A stretch of 64,000 bases of DNA from Bacteroidota bacterium (GTDB lineage: Bacteria; Bacteroidota; Bacteroidia; Flavobacteriales; Flavobacteriaceae). The stretch spans positions 204,234 through 268,233 of the forward strand of contig JAKQHT010000020.1 of NCBI GenBank assembly GCA_029557895.1. The letters are read 5' to 3'. The notes beneath the pieces were generated by a model, which did not search any database, was not told the DNA's origin, and was given only the letters and a program-made list of their open reading frames with translations. Positions 9,576 to 19,869 of the stretch are shown piece by piece (position 1 is the first letter of the stretch; each line of letters opens with the position of its first letter). The translations under genes were made by a program, and so were the position numbers.

Positions 9576-9647
9576 TGTCATAAAGATGTATTCTTTTTTA
9601 ATTTTATAATTTAACCAAAATTTCTTCATTTTCGATTGGAAAAAAGG

Positions 9648-10802
9648 ATGGATTATTTTTCTTCGGATTTTAAGTTGGGGATTCTGGGGGGCGGCCAATT
9701 GGGAAAGATGCTCTTGACCGAAACCCGTAAATGGGATATCCACACCTGCGTGCTCGACCCGAGTGCCGATGCGCCATGCAGGATAGGAAGCAACGAATTT
9801 TTTACGGGCGACCTGATGGATTATCAAACCGTGGTAGAATTTGGCAGAAAAGTAAATGTGCTTACCATTGAAATTGAAAACGTGAACGTGGATGCACTCG
9901 AAACACTCGAAAAAGAAGGTGTGATCGTTCATCCCTCGTCCAATACGCTCCGCAACATCCAAAATAAGGTGCACCAAAAGCTATTTTATGTGGACCACAA
10001 CATCCCAACAGCCGATTTTGTTCGGTTTGCACATTCGACACAGATCGATGAAGCGGTTTACAACGGTGGGTTGTCCTATCCGTTCGTATGGAAAAGTGCA
10101 CAATTTGGTTATGATGGCTATGGCGTAAAAGTTATTCGCTGCGAGGACGATTTGAAAGACTTGCCCAATGTAGAATGCCTTGCCGAAAAATTGATTCCGT
10201 TCAAAAACGAAATTGCCGTGATTGTTGCCAGGAATGCCGATGGCGAAGTGGCGGTGTACCCCGTTGTTGAAATGGAATTTCATCCCCAAGCCAACCAAGT
10301 GGAATATGTCCTTTGTCCTGCGCGCATACCAACTTCTGTAGCAATGAAAGCACAAGAAGTGGCCTTAAAAGCATCAAAAGCATTGAACCACGTAGGGCTA
10401 TTGGCAGTAGAGATGTTCCAGACCCAGGATGATGGCATCCTTGTAAACGAAGTAGCTCCACGGCCTCACAATTCAGGGCATCACACCATCGAGTCGAGCT
10501 ATACGTCACAATTTGAGCAGCATTTAAGGGCCATTTTAAATTTACCTTTGGGCAATACAAAAAGTAAAGTTGCGGGCGTCATGGTAAATCTGGTCGGCGC
10601 CGAAGGCCATAGCGGTAATGTGGTTTATGAAAACATTGAAAAAATCATGCAGCTTGACGGTGTAACACCTCATATTTATGGCAAAAAACAAACGCGTCCC
10701 TTCCGAAAAATGGGACATGTAACCGTTGTGAACAAAGACCTTAACGAGGCAAGGAAGATTGCAGAAGACGTAAAAGCCAAGATCCAAGTAATCAGCACAT
10801 AA
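9648..10802 (+). CDS. purK: 5-(carboxyamino)imidazole ribonucleotide synthase (PurK)
   Basis: 384 residues from the ATG at 9648. The frame also contains a TTG at 9636, but the ATG leaves the conserved start (FKLGILGGGQLGKML) with a short natural leader. This ATP-grasp enzyme uses ATP and bicarbonate to carboxylate AIR to N5-CAIR in purine synthesis. The nucleotide-binding N-terminal domain holds GGGQLG, the ATP-grasp core holds FVWKSAQFGYDGYG, and the C-terminal part includes NEVAPRPHNSGH, which is characteristic of PurK. PurE, the next enzyme in the route, follows 195 bases downstream. The divergent hpt-adk gene is also a purine enzyme. Confidence 0.96.
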   Translation: MDYFSSDFKLGILGGGQLGKMLLTETRKWDIHTCVLDPSADAPCRIGSNEFFTGDLMDYQTVVEFGRKVNVLTIEIENVNVDALETLEKEGVIVHPSSNTLRNIQNKVHQKLFYVDHNIPTADFVRFAHSTQIDEAVYNGGLSYPFVWKSAQFGYDGYGVKVIRCEDDLKDLPNVECLAEKLIPFKNEIAVIVARNADGEVAVYPVVEMEFHPQANQVEYVLCPARIPTSVAMKAQEVALKASKALNHVGLLAVEMFQTQDDGILVNEVAPRPHNSGHHTIESSYTSQFEQHLRAILNLPLGNTKSKVAGVMVNLVGAEGHSGNVVYENIEKIMQLDGVTPHIYGKKQTRPFRKMGHVTVVNKDLNEARKIAEDVKAKIQVIST

Positions 10803-10997
10803 AACAACGATCAGGCACTAAATTCCAATTTGGACAAATTGGATTGGAACCATAAAAACGCAATGGCAAAACAAATATCGGGAAGAATAAAGCGATGAAA
10901 ATAATCATTGGCACAATCCCTGAAACCGTTTTGGATAAAAATAGAATTAGGAACAAATCAAAGAATTGTATCAGTGACAATTTAATAAAACAAAAAG

Positions 10998-11480
10998 ATG
11001 AACAAAATAGCAATCATCATGGGCAGCAAAAGCGATTTGCCCGTAATGCAAGAAGCGATAGACATTTTGAATGAATTCGATATTGAAATCGAAGTGGATA
11101 TTGTTTCTGCACACCGCACGCCAGAAAAATTATTCGATTATGGAAAAAACGCCCATACCAGAGGTTTCTCGGCCATTATTGCCGGCGCTGGCGGTGCGGC
11201 ACACTTACCGGGAATGATTGCATCGCTAACACCACTTCCGGTCATTGGTGTCCCAATAAAATCGAGCAATTCCATTGACGGATGGGATTCGGTACTATCT
11301 ATTTTGCAAATGCCGGGGGGAGTTCCTGTGGCTACCGTAGCTTTAAACGGCGCTAAAAATGCCGGGATACTTGCAGCACAGATTTTAGGAAGTTCGGATC
11401 CAGTTATTCAGGAAACAATTATTGCTTACAAAGAAACCTTAAAGGCCAAAGTTCTCAAAGCATCAAGAGAGATCCAATAA
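10998..11480 (+). CDS. purE: 5-(carboxyamino)imidazole ribonucleotide mutase (PurE)
   Basis: 160 residues, the usual length for a class I PurE. It converts N5-CAIR, the PurK product, to CAIR. Visible signatures are the N-terminal GSKSDLPVM phosphate-binding loop, SAHRTPEK with the catalytic His, and AGGAAHLPGM. The 195-base gap to purK has no terminator that I can see, so both may be on one transcript; a hairpin follows the stop codon. Confidence 0.97.
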   Translation: MNKIAIIMGSKSDLPVMQEAIDILNEFDIEIEVDIVSAHRTPEKLFDYGKNAHTRGFSAIIAGAGGAAHLPGMIASLTPLPVIGVPIKSSNSIDGWDSVLSILQMPGGVPVATVALNGAKNAGILAAQILGSSDPVIQETIIAYKETLKAKVLKASREIQ

Positions 11481-11481
11481 A

Positions 11482-11514
11482 GAAACCTTGCCATTTTTTC
11501 AATGACAAGGTTTC
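11482..11514 (+). terminator. stem-loop after purE
   Basis: A nine-base perfect stem (GAAACCTTG / CAAGGTTTC) with a smaller inner CATT/AATG stem begins two bases after the purE stop. It is followed by A rather than T on the plus strand, so it is not a canonical intrinsic terminator; it may stabilise the 3' end or act with a factor. Confidence 0.45.
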
Positions 11515-11683
11515 AAAAAAAGCTATTAATCAACTAATCTGAAGACTATTATGGTCAAGCCTCCTATTTAATATATTGGCGCAAAAATAATCCATTTTCA
11601 GATTAAACTCCAAATTATAAAAGTTAATTAAATCATAATCAATTCGATATAAAGAAAATACTTACAAGATATTCCGTTTCACC

Positions 11684-13726
11684 ATGCATACAACAACCAT
11701 CAACGTTTTAAATACAGCTTTTGATAGTCAATTTGATACAGCACCATTTTCTAAAATAAAGCCCGATGATTTTATTCCAGCATTTAAAAACGCCATTGAA
11801 AGCGCAAAAGCAGAAATTGATACCATAACCAACAATCCCGAACCACCAACTTTTGAAAACACAATTGAGGTATTGGAATTTTCGGGCGAACAGTTGGACC
11901 GCATTTCGAGTATTTTTTTTAATCTGAATTCTGCCGAAACTAACGACAAAATCCAAAAAATAGCGCAGGAAGTTTCGCCTATGTTGTCGGAATTCAGCAA
12001 CGACATCACGCTCAACGAAGCCTTGTTCAAACGTGTAAAAGCCGTTTACGATTCAAGATCAAACTATGATCTATCTGTTGAGCAACAAACACTTTTAGAC
12101 AAAAAGTACAAAAGTTTTTCACGCAATGGTGCTAATCTATCGGAAGAAAACAAGCTAAAATTACGTGCTATCGACAAACAATTGAGCCAATTGAAACTCA
12201 AATTTGGCGAAAACGTCCTGGCAGAAACCAACAACTACGAACTTCATCTCACGGATATAAATTTGCTTGCGGGATTGCCCGAAGGCACACTTGAAGCCGC
12301 CAAACAATTAGCAGAAAGCAAAAACAAAAACGGCTGGTTGTTTACGCTCGAATACCCAAGTTATATCCCGTTCATGACTTATGCCGATAACCGGCAATTG
12401 CGCAAAGAACTTGCCATTGCCGCTGGAAAAAAAGGCTTTCAAAACAACGAGCTGGACAATCAAAACCACGTGTTGAGCATTGCAAAACTCCGTCACGAGC
12501 GCGCACAATTGCTGGGCTACAAGACACATGCGCATTTTGTCCTTGAAGAACGCATGGCAAAAACACCCGAAAACGTCTATACCTTTTTAAACGATTTACT
12601 TTCTAAAGCCAAACCGGCAGCCGTACGCGAATTTGAAAACCTGCAACATTTTGCCAAAAACCTGGACAACATTGACCAACTTCAAAAATGGGATTCTGCC
12701 TACTACTCCGAAAAACTAAAACAGCAATTGTTCAAACTGGATGACGAGCAATTGAAACCTTACTTTAAATTGGAAAACGTGATTGAAGGCGTATTTGCCG
12801 TTTCTCAAAAATTGTACGGCCTGCATTTTGAAGTAATCGACACAATTGACAAATATCATCCCGATGTGCTCACTTACACAGTAACCGATACCGATGGACA
12901 GTTGGTTGCCATTTTCTATGCCGATTTTTTCCCGAGAGCAGGAAAACGCAATGGCGCCTGGATGACCTCTTTCAAGCCGCAATACATCAAAAACGGCATC
13001 AACGAGCGGCCACATATATCCATTGTGTGCAATTTTACCAAACCCACCAAAAGCAAACCATCGCTGTTGACTTTCAACGAAGTTACGACCTTATTTCACG
13101 AGTTTGGCCACGCACTTCACGGGATGCTTGCCAATACGAGGTATCCGAGCCTGTCGGGAACGAGCGTCTTTTGGGATTTTGTAGAATTGCCAAGCCAAAT
13201 TTTTGAAAATTGGTGCTATGAGCAAGATGCCTTAAAATTGTTTGCCCGCCATTATGAAACCAACGAAGTGATTCCAATGGATTTGATAGAAAAAATCAAA
13301 GCTTCGGCGGCGTTTCAGGAAGGAATGCAAACTTTGCGGCAGTTGAGTTTCGGAATATTGGACATGTATTGGCACGGGCAAAACCCAATGGACATAACCG
13401 ATGTTAAGGCACTTGAAAATGAAGCTTTCAAGGACACAAACCTGTTTCCGGATGTTGCAGAAAACTGTATGAGCACTTCATTTTCGCATATTTTTCAAGG
13501 CGGATATTCATCGGGATATTACAGTTACAAATGGGCAGAAGTCTTGGATGCCGACGCATTTGAATACTTTAAAGAAGCAGGCATTTTCAATAAAGACGTT
13601 GCCGAAAAATTCAAGGCACACATACTGTCGCAAGGCGGTATTGAAGATCCAATGGTACTTTACAAACGTTTTAGAGGTCACGAACCAAAACCGGAAGCCT
13701 TGTTGAAACGTGCTGGACTACTTTGA
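11684..13726 (+). CDS. M3 family zinc oligopeptidase (oligopeptidase A / Dcp-like)
   Basis: 680 residues, normal for the family. The zinc site is HEFGH at residues 472-476 with the third ligand Glu501 in DFVELPSQ, exactly 25 residues after the second His as in thimet oligopeptidases. The C-terminal FSHIFQGGYSSGYYSYKWAEVLDADAF segment, with the substrate-binding His and Tyr residues, is complete. No signal peptide is apparent, so a cytoplasmic peptide-degrading role is likely. Whether it is an oligopeptidase A or a peptidyl-dipeptidase cannot be told from sequence alone. Its last nine bases overlap the end of the convergent membrane-protein gene. Confidence 0.93.
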   Translation: MHTTTINVLNTAFDSQFDTAPFSKIKPDDFIPAFKNAIESAKAEIDTITNNPEPPTFENTIEVLEFSGEQLDRISSIFFNLNSAETNDKIQKIAQEVSPMLSEFSNDITLNEALFKRVKAVYDSRSNYDLSVEQQTLLDKKYKSFSRNGANLSEENKLKLRAIDKQLSQLKLKFGENVLAETNNYELHLTDINLLAGLPEGTLEAAKQLAESKNKNGWLFTLEYPSYIPFMTYADNRQLRKELAIAAGKKGFQNNELDNQNHVLSIAKLRHERAQLLGYKTHAHFVLEERMAKTPENVYTFLNDLLSKAKPAAVREFENLQHFAKNLDNIDQLQKWDSAYYSEKLKQQLFKLDDEQLKPYFKLENVIEGVFAVSQKLYGLHFEVIDTIDKYHPDVLTYTVTDTDGQLVAIFYADFFPRAGKRNGAWMTSFKPQYIKNGINERPHISIVCNFTKPTKSKPSLLTFNEVTTLFHEFGHALHGMLANTRYPSLSGTSVFWDFVELPSQIFENWCYEQDALKLFARHYETNEVIPMDLIEKIKASAAFQEGMQTLRQLSFGILDMYWHGQNPMDITDVKALENEAFKDTNLFPDVAENCMSTSFSHIFQGGYSSGYYSYKWAEVLDADAFEYFKEAGIFNKDVAEKFKAHILSQGGIEDPMVLYKRFRGHEPKPEALLKRAGLL

Positions 13727-14554
13727 CATACCAAAACCCAACATCAACCACAACAACGGAATACCTTCAACCCAAAACGCACTGTAATATTTGGATTGTT
13801 CTTTTTTGGCAAGCACCACGAATATCAAAGTTATAACCGCGATAATCAGTGTGATGATGATTTCATTAGGATCGAGGTCATCCTTAAAAAATTCGAGAAA
13901 GAAAAAGAGCATTCCCCATAAAACGCCCATTATTTTTGTGTTCCTAACCCCTATTTTTTGCGGAATGGTGGACAACCTTAAACTATCGTACTGAAGGTCG
14001 CGAATTTCAAACGGCAACATCAAAATGATAACAAAAACAAACCGCTGAAAAAACGTTAGCCACACATCGGCGTGAAATGGATAACCCTGATGAAACAGCG
14101 GCAACAGAACCGTAACACCTGCCCACACAAAACCTATCACATACACTTTTAGCCCGCCGATATCCCGAAGGTTTTTCTGTTGGTCCATAAAAAAACGTTT
14201 GGGCAAAAATGGAATAGCATACAAAAACGTAACGACCCCAAAACCAGCAATAAAAAAAAGGGTTTTAACAGGCAAGCGCAGCGCAAAAAAACATAGGGCA
14301 ACAAAACAGTAAAATGAAAACATCTGTATCGCCTTGAGCCAACCAGCCAAACTGCGGTAATGGAACTTGGCCAAGCCAAAATATTTGACGAAATTATAAC
14401 CCGTGACGGCAGCAAAAAAAACAAAACACAGCAGGTCGGCATCAAAAGGCAACTGGAACTTCCGCAAAGTGACCCACGACATCGAAAACACCGATAAAGC
14501 CACGTGGACACTGCTGTTAATATAAAAATCGAGGATGCGTTTTAACGTTTGCAC
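13718..14554 (-). CDS. UbiA-like integral membrane protein, degenerate first aspartate motif
   Basis: 278 residues from a GTG at 14554 (MQTLKRILDFYINSS). The frame is open further upstream to 14728, but that part would overlap the gcvP start and lacks transmembrane character. I count eight or nine hydrophobic helices. The arrangement resembles UbiA prenyltransferases, and a DLQYD motif followed by LSTIPQKIG resembles their second aspartate-rich loop. The first NDxxD-type motif is not recognisable: the matching loop reads GYNFVKYFG. It may be a non-catalytic or altered relative, or an unrelated fold. It converges with the M3 peptidase gene, overlapping by nine bases. Confidence 0.7.
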   Translation of the reverse strand: MQTLKRILDFYINSSVHVALSVFSMSWVTLRKFQLPFDADLLCFVFFAAVTGYNFVKYFGLAKFHYRSLAGWLKAIQMFSFYCFVALCFFALRLPVKTLFFIAGFGVVTFLYAIPFLPKRFFMDQQKNLRDIGGLKVYVIGFVWAGVTVLLPLFHQGYPFHADVWLTFFQRFVFVIILMLPFEIRDLQYDSLRLSTIPQKIGVRNTKIMGVLWGMLFFFLEFFKDDLDPNEIIITLIIAVITLIFVVLAKKEQSKYYSAFWVEGIPLLWLMLGFGMSK

Positions 14555-14640
14555 TTCACAAAAATACACATTGTGTTGATAAGGTGTCCGCTTGGTTGAA
14601 AACTTTAGTTTTCGGTTTAAAAAAAAGGGAGAGATTTCCG

Positions 14641-14648
14641 TAATTTTG
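14641..14648 (+). promoter_or_regulatory. -7 element upstream of gcvP
   Basis: TAATTTTG matches TAnnTTTG exactly and lies 26 bases before the gcvP ATG. The -33 position carries only TTT (14616-14618). Confidence 0.5.
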
Positions 14649-14674
14649 CGCATCAAAACACAACTTTTTTTCTG

Positions 14675-17524
14675 ATGAATACAAATGCTTTTGCGCTTCG
14701 TCATATTGGTCCCGACCAAAACGATCAAAACGAAATGCTTAAAACGATTGGTGTAGAAAGTTTAGACCAATTAATCTACGAAACCGTACCCGATGACATC
14801 CGTTTAAAAACAGAATTGAATCTGGACAGTCCAATGACAGAATACGAATATTTAAACCATGTTCACGAACTGTCAAAAAAGAACAAAGTATTTAAATCAT
14901 ATATAGGTTTGGGCTATCACCCGACCATTGTGCCTTCGGTCATACAGCGCAACATTTTGGAAAATCCGGGCTGGTACACAGCCTATACACCTTACCAAGC
15001 CGAGATTGCTCAAGGCAGGCTTGAAGCATTATTGAACTTCCAGACCATGGTCACTGATTTGACCGGTATGGATTTAGCCAACGCCTCATTGCTCGACGAA
15101 AGTACCGCAGCGGCCGAAGCCATGAATTTGCTTTTTGCCGTTCGCGAGCGTGACCAAAAGAAAAACAACGTCAACAAATTTTTTGTTTCGGACGCCGTTT
15201 TGCCACAAACATTGGAATTGCTGCAAACAAGGGCAGTACCCATCGGCATAGAACTGGTTACAGGTAATGAAGCAACTTTTGATTTTTCTTTGGAATTTTT
15301 TGGAGCCATTGTGCAATATCCGGGAAAATACGGACAAATTACCGACATTAAAACATTTATAGAAAAAGCCAATGCCTCCCAAATAAAAGTAGCCGTAGCA
15401 GCCGATATTTTAAGCTTGGTAAAACTTGAGGCACCGGGCAAATTTGGTGCCGATGTGGTTGTGGGAAGCACGCAACGTTTTGGGATTCCAATGGGTTACG
15501 GCGGTCCACATGCTGCATATTTTGCCACCAAAGAGACTTACAAACGTGATATTCCGGGGCGCATCATAGGCGTTACCAAAGACATGAACGGCAACAGAGC
15601 CTTGCGAATGGCACTGCAAACCCGCGAGCAACACATTAAACGCGATAAAGCAACTTCCAACATTTGCACAGCTCAAGTATTGTTGGCAGTTATGGCAGGC
15701 ATGTATGCCGTATATCATGGCCCTAAAGGGCTAAAATTTATTGCCAATAAGGTTCACAACACCGCCGCAACCGTTGCAAATGCCTTGACGCAATTGGGCT
15801 ACAAGCAATCCAACACTTCATTTTTTGACACTATCAAAATGGAGACCGATGCCGCTAAAATAAAAGCTCTTGCAGAAGCTCGTGAAGTGAATTTCTTTTA
15901 TCCTGATGCCAATACGGTTACGATTTCATTCAACCAAACGACATCATTGAACGATGCCAACGAGATCATTGCTATTTTTGCCGAAGCCGCACAAAAACAA
16001 CCATTACAACTTTCGTCATTAACAGAAGGCAATTTCATTTCAAACGATTTACAACGCCAAACTTCATTTTTGACATTGGATGTCTTTAACAGTCATCATT
16101 CAGAAACAGAACTGATGCGTTACATAAAAATGTTGGAACGCAAAGACTTATCGCTCAACCATTCGATGATTTCATTGGGTTCTTGTACCATGAAATTGAA
16201 CGCTGCAGCAGAAATGCTGCCCTTGAGCTGGGCAAACTGGGGCAATATGCATCCGTTTGCACCGGTTGAGCAAGCCGAAGGCTACCAAATAATGCTAAAG
16301 GCATTAGAAAACCAATTGACCGAAATTACAGGCTTTGCCGCAACGTCGTTGCAACCCAATTCGGGGGCACAAGGCGAATATGCGGGATTGATGGTCATCA
16401 AAGCCTATCACGAATCGCGCGGCGACCATCACAGAAACATTTGCTTGATTCCATCATCGGCACACGGCACAAACCCTGCAAGTGCGGTTATGGCAGGCAT
16501 GAAAGTTGTAGTTACAAAATCGACCGAAGAAGGCAATATCGATGTTGACGATTTACGTGAAAAAGCCATTTTGCACAAAGACAACCTATCATGTTTGATG
16601 GTCACATATCCGTCCACGCACGGGGTGTATGAATCTGCCATAAGAGAAATTACCAAAATAATCCACGACAACGGCGGACAAGTGTATATGGACGGCGCCA
16701 ACATGAATGCACAGGTTGGGCTTACTAATCCGGGAACCATAGGTGCCGATGTATGCCACCTCAACCTGCACAAAACCTTTGCCATACCTCATGGTGGCGG
16801 AGGCCCGGGCGTTGGCCCTATTTGCGTTGCCAAACAATTAGCACCATTTTTGCCGGGCAATCCCGTGATTAAAACAGGAGGAGAAAAAGCCATTACCGCT
16901 ATTTCCGCCGCACCGTTCGGCTCTGCGCTGGTATGTCTTATTTCTTATGGATATATCAAAATGCTGGGTGCCGAAGGTTTGACACAGGCAACCAAAATCG
17001 CGATATTGAATGCCAATTACATTAAGCAACGCTTGCAAGGTAATTTTGACACCTTGTACTCGGGCGAACGCGGTCGTGCTGCACACGAGATGATTGTAGA
17101 TTGCCGTCCGTTTAAGGCCAATGGCATAGAAGTTACCGATATTGCCAAACGATTGATGGACTACGGATTCCATGCCCCAACGGTATCATTCCCTGTTGCG
17201 GGAACCCTGATGATTGAACCTACCGAAAGTGAAGGCAAAGCCGAAATGGACCGTTTTTGCGATGCGATGATTTCCATTAAAAAAGAAATTGATGCCGCAT
17301 CAAAAGACGACGACAACAACGTGCTTAAAAACGCACCCCACACGCTGGCCATGCTCACTGCCGATGAATGGTATTTTCCATATTCAAGAGAAGTAGCGGC
17401 ATATCCGTTGGAATATATCAGGGACAATAAATTCTGGCCGAGTGTGAGACGTGTTGATGATGCTTATGGCGACAGAAACCTGATTTGCACCTGTGCACCT
17501 ATTGAAGATTTTGTTGAAGCGTGA
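14675..17524 (+). CDS. gcvP: glycine dehydrogenase (decarboxylating), P protein
   Basis: 949 residues, the full single-chain form with fused alpha and beta halves. The P protein decarboxylates glycine and passes the aminomethyl group to lipoylated GcvH in the glycine cleavage system. The N-terminus has the typical RHIGP, and the C-terminal half holds the pyridoxal-phosphate lysine at residue 700 ([17 protein letters not shown]). The other glycine cleavage genes are not in the window, so gcvP is unlinked here. A strong terminator follows at 17611. Confidence 0.97.
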   Translation: MNTNAFALRHIGPDQNDQNEMLKTIGVESLDQLIYETVPDDIRLKTELNLDSPMTEYEYLNHVHELSKKNKVFKSYIGLGYHPTIVPSVIQRNILENPGWYTAYTPYQAEIAQGRLEALLNFQTMVTDLTGMDLANASLLDESTAAAEAMNLLFAVRERDQKKNNVNKFFVSDAVLPQTLELLQTRAVPIGIELVTGNEATFDFSLEFFGAIVQYPGKYGQITDIKTFIEKANASQIKVAVAADILSLVKLEAPGKFGADVVVGSTQRFGIPMGYGGPHAAYFATKETYKRDIPGRIIGVTKDMNGNRALRMALQTREQHIKRDKATSNICTAQVLLAVMAGMYAVYHGPKGLKFIANKVHNTAATVANALTQLGYKQSNTSFFDTIKMETDAAKIKALAEAREVNFFYPDANTVTISFNQTTSLNDANEIIAIFAEAAQKQPLQLSSLTEGNFISNDLQRQTSFLTLDVFNSHHSETELMRYIKMLERKDLSLNHSMISLGSCTMKLNAAAEMLPLSWANWGNMHPFAPVEQAEGYQIMLKALENQLTEITGFAATSLQPNSGAQGEYAGLMVIKAYHESRGDHHRNICLIPSSAHGTNPASAVMAGMKVVVTKSTEEGNIDVDDLREKAILHKDNLSCLMVTYPSTHGVYESAIREITKIIHDNGGQVYMDGANMNAQVGLTNPGTIGADVCHLNLHKTFAIPHGGGGPGVGPICVAKQLAPFLPGNPVIKTGGEKAITAISAAPFGSALVCLISYGYIKMLGAEGLTQATKIAILNANYIKQRLQGNFDTLYSGERGRAAHEMIVDCRPFKANGIEVTDIAKRLMDYGFHAPTVSFPVAGTLMIEPTESEGKAEMDRFCDAMISIKKEIDAASKDDDNNVLKNAPHTLAMLTADEWYFPYSREVAAYPLEYIRDNKFWPSVRRVDDAYGDRNLICTCAPIEDFVEA

Positions 17525-17610
17525 TTTTGTTGAGGTGTTTTTGGTTTCAAATTTCTTGTTTGAACATGCCTTGAGAATCCAGCAACTCCACACAAGCTGA
17601 ATATTATTTA

Positions 17611-17640
17611 AAAAAAGCCCTCTATATGAGGGCTTTTTTG
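17611..17640 (+). terminator. intrinsic terminator after gcvP
   Basis: Perfect 12-base stem (17611-17622 with 17628-17639, core AGCCCTC / GAGGGCT), five-base loop TATAT, with six T at the 3' end. The A-run on the left would also make it work on the minus strand. Confidence 0.9.
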
Positions 17641-17781
17641 TTTAATCACTAAAATTAGTTTCAGTTTTCATCAATAACCTTAAAAATTAATGTTCAGTAT
17701 TAATATTATGCCAACACATCTGAATAAAATGTAATTTAGTCCGTTAAATAAATGAATCCCCATAACGAACCAAAATCCAAT

Positions 17782-18840
17782 ATGGCAGTTAAAATAACCG
17801 GTACAGGAAGCTATATCCCGAGTAGCATTGAAAAGAACGAAAATTTTTTTCAACATCAATTTTTAAATACAGACGGCACAGCGATAAAGCACGACAACAA
17901 CATAATTATCGAAAAATTCAAGGCAATAACCGGTATTGGTGAAAGACGTTATGCCTATAATCACTTGAACAGTTCCGATTTGGGGTTTTTTGCCGCCGAA
18001 AAAGCCATAGCCGATGCCAATATTGACCCGGAAGATATTGACCACATCATTGTTGCCCACAATTTTGGCGATGTAAAGCACAATGCAATACAGAGTGATA
18101 TTTTGCCCTGTTTGGCTTCTCGGATCAAGCACAGCTTGCGCATCAAAAACCCGAAATGCGTAGCTTATGACATTCTCTTTGGTTGCCCCGGTTGGGTTGA
18201 AGGCGTTATACAGGCAAATGCATTTATAAAAGCCGGTATTGCAAAGCGCTGCCTCGTGATAGGGACAGAAACCTTATCGCGGGTTGTTGATAAGCACGAC
18301 CGCGACTCGATGATTTATTCTGACGGTGCTGGTGCGACCATTGTGGAGGCCACAAATGAAAATGGTGGCATATTAGCCCACGAAACTGCTAGTTTTACGT
18401 ATGATGAAGCTTACTATTTGTACTTCGGGAATTCCAACAACAAAGAACTTTGTCCGGATACCCGCTACATCAAAATGGATGGCCGAAAGATTTACGAATT
18501 CGCATTAAGTCAAGTGCCTATAGCTATGAAAACCTGTCTTGATAAAAGCGGCATAGATATAAAAGATGTAAAAAAAATATTCATCCATCAGGCAAACGAA
18601 AAAATGGACGATGCCATTTTAAAACGCTTTTACAAGCTTTACAACACTGAAATACCAGAAGGCATTATGCCCATGAGCATCCAGAAATTGGGCAACAGCT
18701 CGGTGGCGACCATCCCAACGCTTTTTGATTTGGTAAAAAACAACCAGATGGAAAACCAAAGCATTTCAAAAGATGATATTGTGATGTTTGCAAGTGTTGG
18801 CGCAGGGATGCATATTAATGCCATAGTTTATCAGTGTTGA
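17782..18840 (+). CDS. 3-oxoacyl-ACP synthase III family protein (FabH-like)
   Basis: 352 residues from the ATG at 17782 (MAVKITGTGSYIP). An ATG ten codons earlier at 17752 is possible, but the TAATTTAG at 17732-17739 would leave almost no leader for it. The ketosynthase catalytic triad is intact: Cys135 (FGCPGW), His269 (FIHQAN) and Asn305 (LGNSS). FabH enzymes condense acyl-CoA with malonyl-ACP to start fatty-acid synthesis. This one has no fab neighbours and is longer than housekeeping FabH (about 320 residues), so it may be a specialised initiator or an alkyl-quinolone- or olefin-type homologue. Its substrate cannot be read from the sequence. Confidence 0.88.
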   Translation: MAVKITGTGSYIPSSIEKNENFFQHQFLNTDGTAIKHDNNIIIEKFKAITGIGERRYAYNHLNSSDLGFFAAEKAIADANIDPEDIDHIIVAHNFGDVKHNAIQSDILPCLASRIKHSLRIKNPKCVAYDILFGCPGWVEGVIQANAFIKAGIAKRCLVIGTETLSRVVDKHDRDSMIYSDGAGATIVEATNENGGILAHETASFTYDEAYYLYFGNSNNKELCPDTRYIKMDGRKIYEFALSQVPIAMKTCLDKSGIDIKDVKKIFIHQANEKMDDAILKRFYKLYNTEIPEGIMPMSIQKLGNSSVATIPTLFDLVKNNQMENQSISKDDIVMFASVGAGMHINAIVYQC

Positions 18841-18980
18841 CGAAAAATTGGAAATTAAAAGTTATTGGGACATAAATTATCATGCATCACTTTTATAATC
18901 AATAAACGACCCGATAACAAATAATTAATTGCCCATTACCGAACTTTAATCATTTCTGTAATTAATATTCGGAATAAGTG

Positions 18981-18988
18981 TAACTTTG
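18981..18988 (+). promoter_or_regulatory. -7 element upstream of the glycosyltransferase gene
   Basis: TAACTTTG matches TAnnTTTG exactly; the -33 position is weak. It places the transcription start close before the TTG at 19019 and so supports that start. Confidence 0.5.
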
Positions 18989-19018
18989 ATCCGTCCAATC
19001 AACGCTGACTCTTAGACC

Positions 19019-19867
19019 TTGAACTTTTACATCATCATTCCGGCGCACAACGAAGCAGATTACATTGCGCTAACGCTGGAATCTTTGGCAAAACAAACAC
19101 TTTTACCAAAAAAAGCAGTGGTTGTCAACGACCATTCAACCGATGCTACTGCCGAAATTGTGATGCGTTTTGCAGGACAATATCCGTGGATCGCTTTGGT
19201 AAACAGCACATCATCCGACGTGCATTTACCCGGTGCAAAAATTATCAACGCATTTAACAAAGGACTCGAAACACTTGATGATGCTTATGACGTCATCTGT
19301 AAATTTGATGCCGATTTGATTTTTCCGGAAAACTATTTGCAGCAACTATCCATTCATTTTAATAAAAACCCGAAGCTCGGCATGGCTTCCGGATTTTGCC
19401 ATATCGAGAAAAACGGCGAGTGGCAATTGGAAAATTTGACCCGCAAGGACCACATTCGCGGTGCGCTGAAAACGTATCGGAAAGCGTGTTTTTTGCAAAT
19501 AGGCAAACTCAAAGCCTCAATGGGTTGGGACACCGTTGATGAATTGCTGGCAAAATATTACGGTTGGACTATCTTGACCGATGAATCCCTGAAAGTCAAG
19601 CACCTGAAACCTACCGGCGAAAGCTACAACAGCGCCTCAAAATATTTACAGGGCGAAGCGATGTACAAGATGCGTTACGGATTTATCATCACGCTCATTT
19701 CGGCATTGAAGCTGGCATACAAAAAACGAAGTGTCCGTCTTTTTAACGACTACATGACCGGATTTTTCAAGGCAAAAAGTAAAAATACCGCTTTTTTGGT
19801 TACCAAAGAACAAGGGCAATTTATAAGAACCACACGTTGGAAAGGGATCTTTTCAAAATTTAATTAG
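19019..19867 (+). CDS. family 2 glycosyltransferase
   Basis: 282 residues. The start is a TTG at 19019: an in-frame TAG lies two codons upstream, and the product begins directly with the conserved first strand NFYIIIPAHNEADYI. It has a GT-A fold with VVNDHSTDAT (nucleotide binding) and a KFDADL aspartate motif; the C-terminal basic region has no membrane helix. It transfers a sugar from a nucleotide donor to an unknown acceptor. The DUF1275 membrane protein begins two bases after its stop, so the two form an operon. Confidence 0.87.
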   Translation: MNFYIIIPAHNEADYIALTLESLAKQTLLPKKAVVVNDHSTDATAEIVMRFAGQYPWIALVNSTSSDVHLPGAKIINAFNKGLETLDDAYDVICKFDADLIFPENYLQQLSIHFNKNPKLGMASGFCHIEKNGEWQLENLTRKDHIRGALKTYRKACFLQIGKLKASMGWDTVDELLAKYYGWTILTDESLKVKHLKPTGESYNSASKYLQGEAMYKMRYGFIITLISALKLAYKKRSVRLFNDYMTGFFKAKSKNTAFLVTKEQGQFIRTTRWKGIFSKFN

Positions 19868-19869
19868 TA

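Noticed and set aside
14555..14728. N-terminal extension of the UbiA-like protein
   Set aside because: It would overlap the gcvP start and its promoter and adds no membrane-like sequence.
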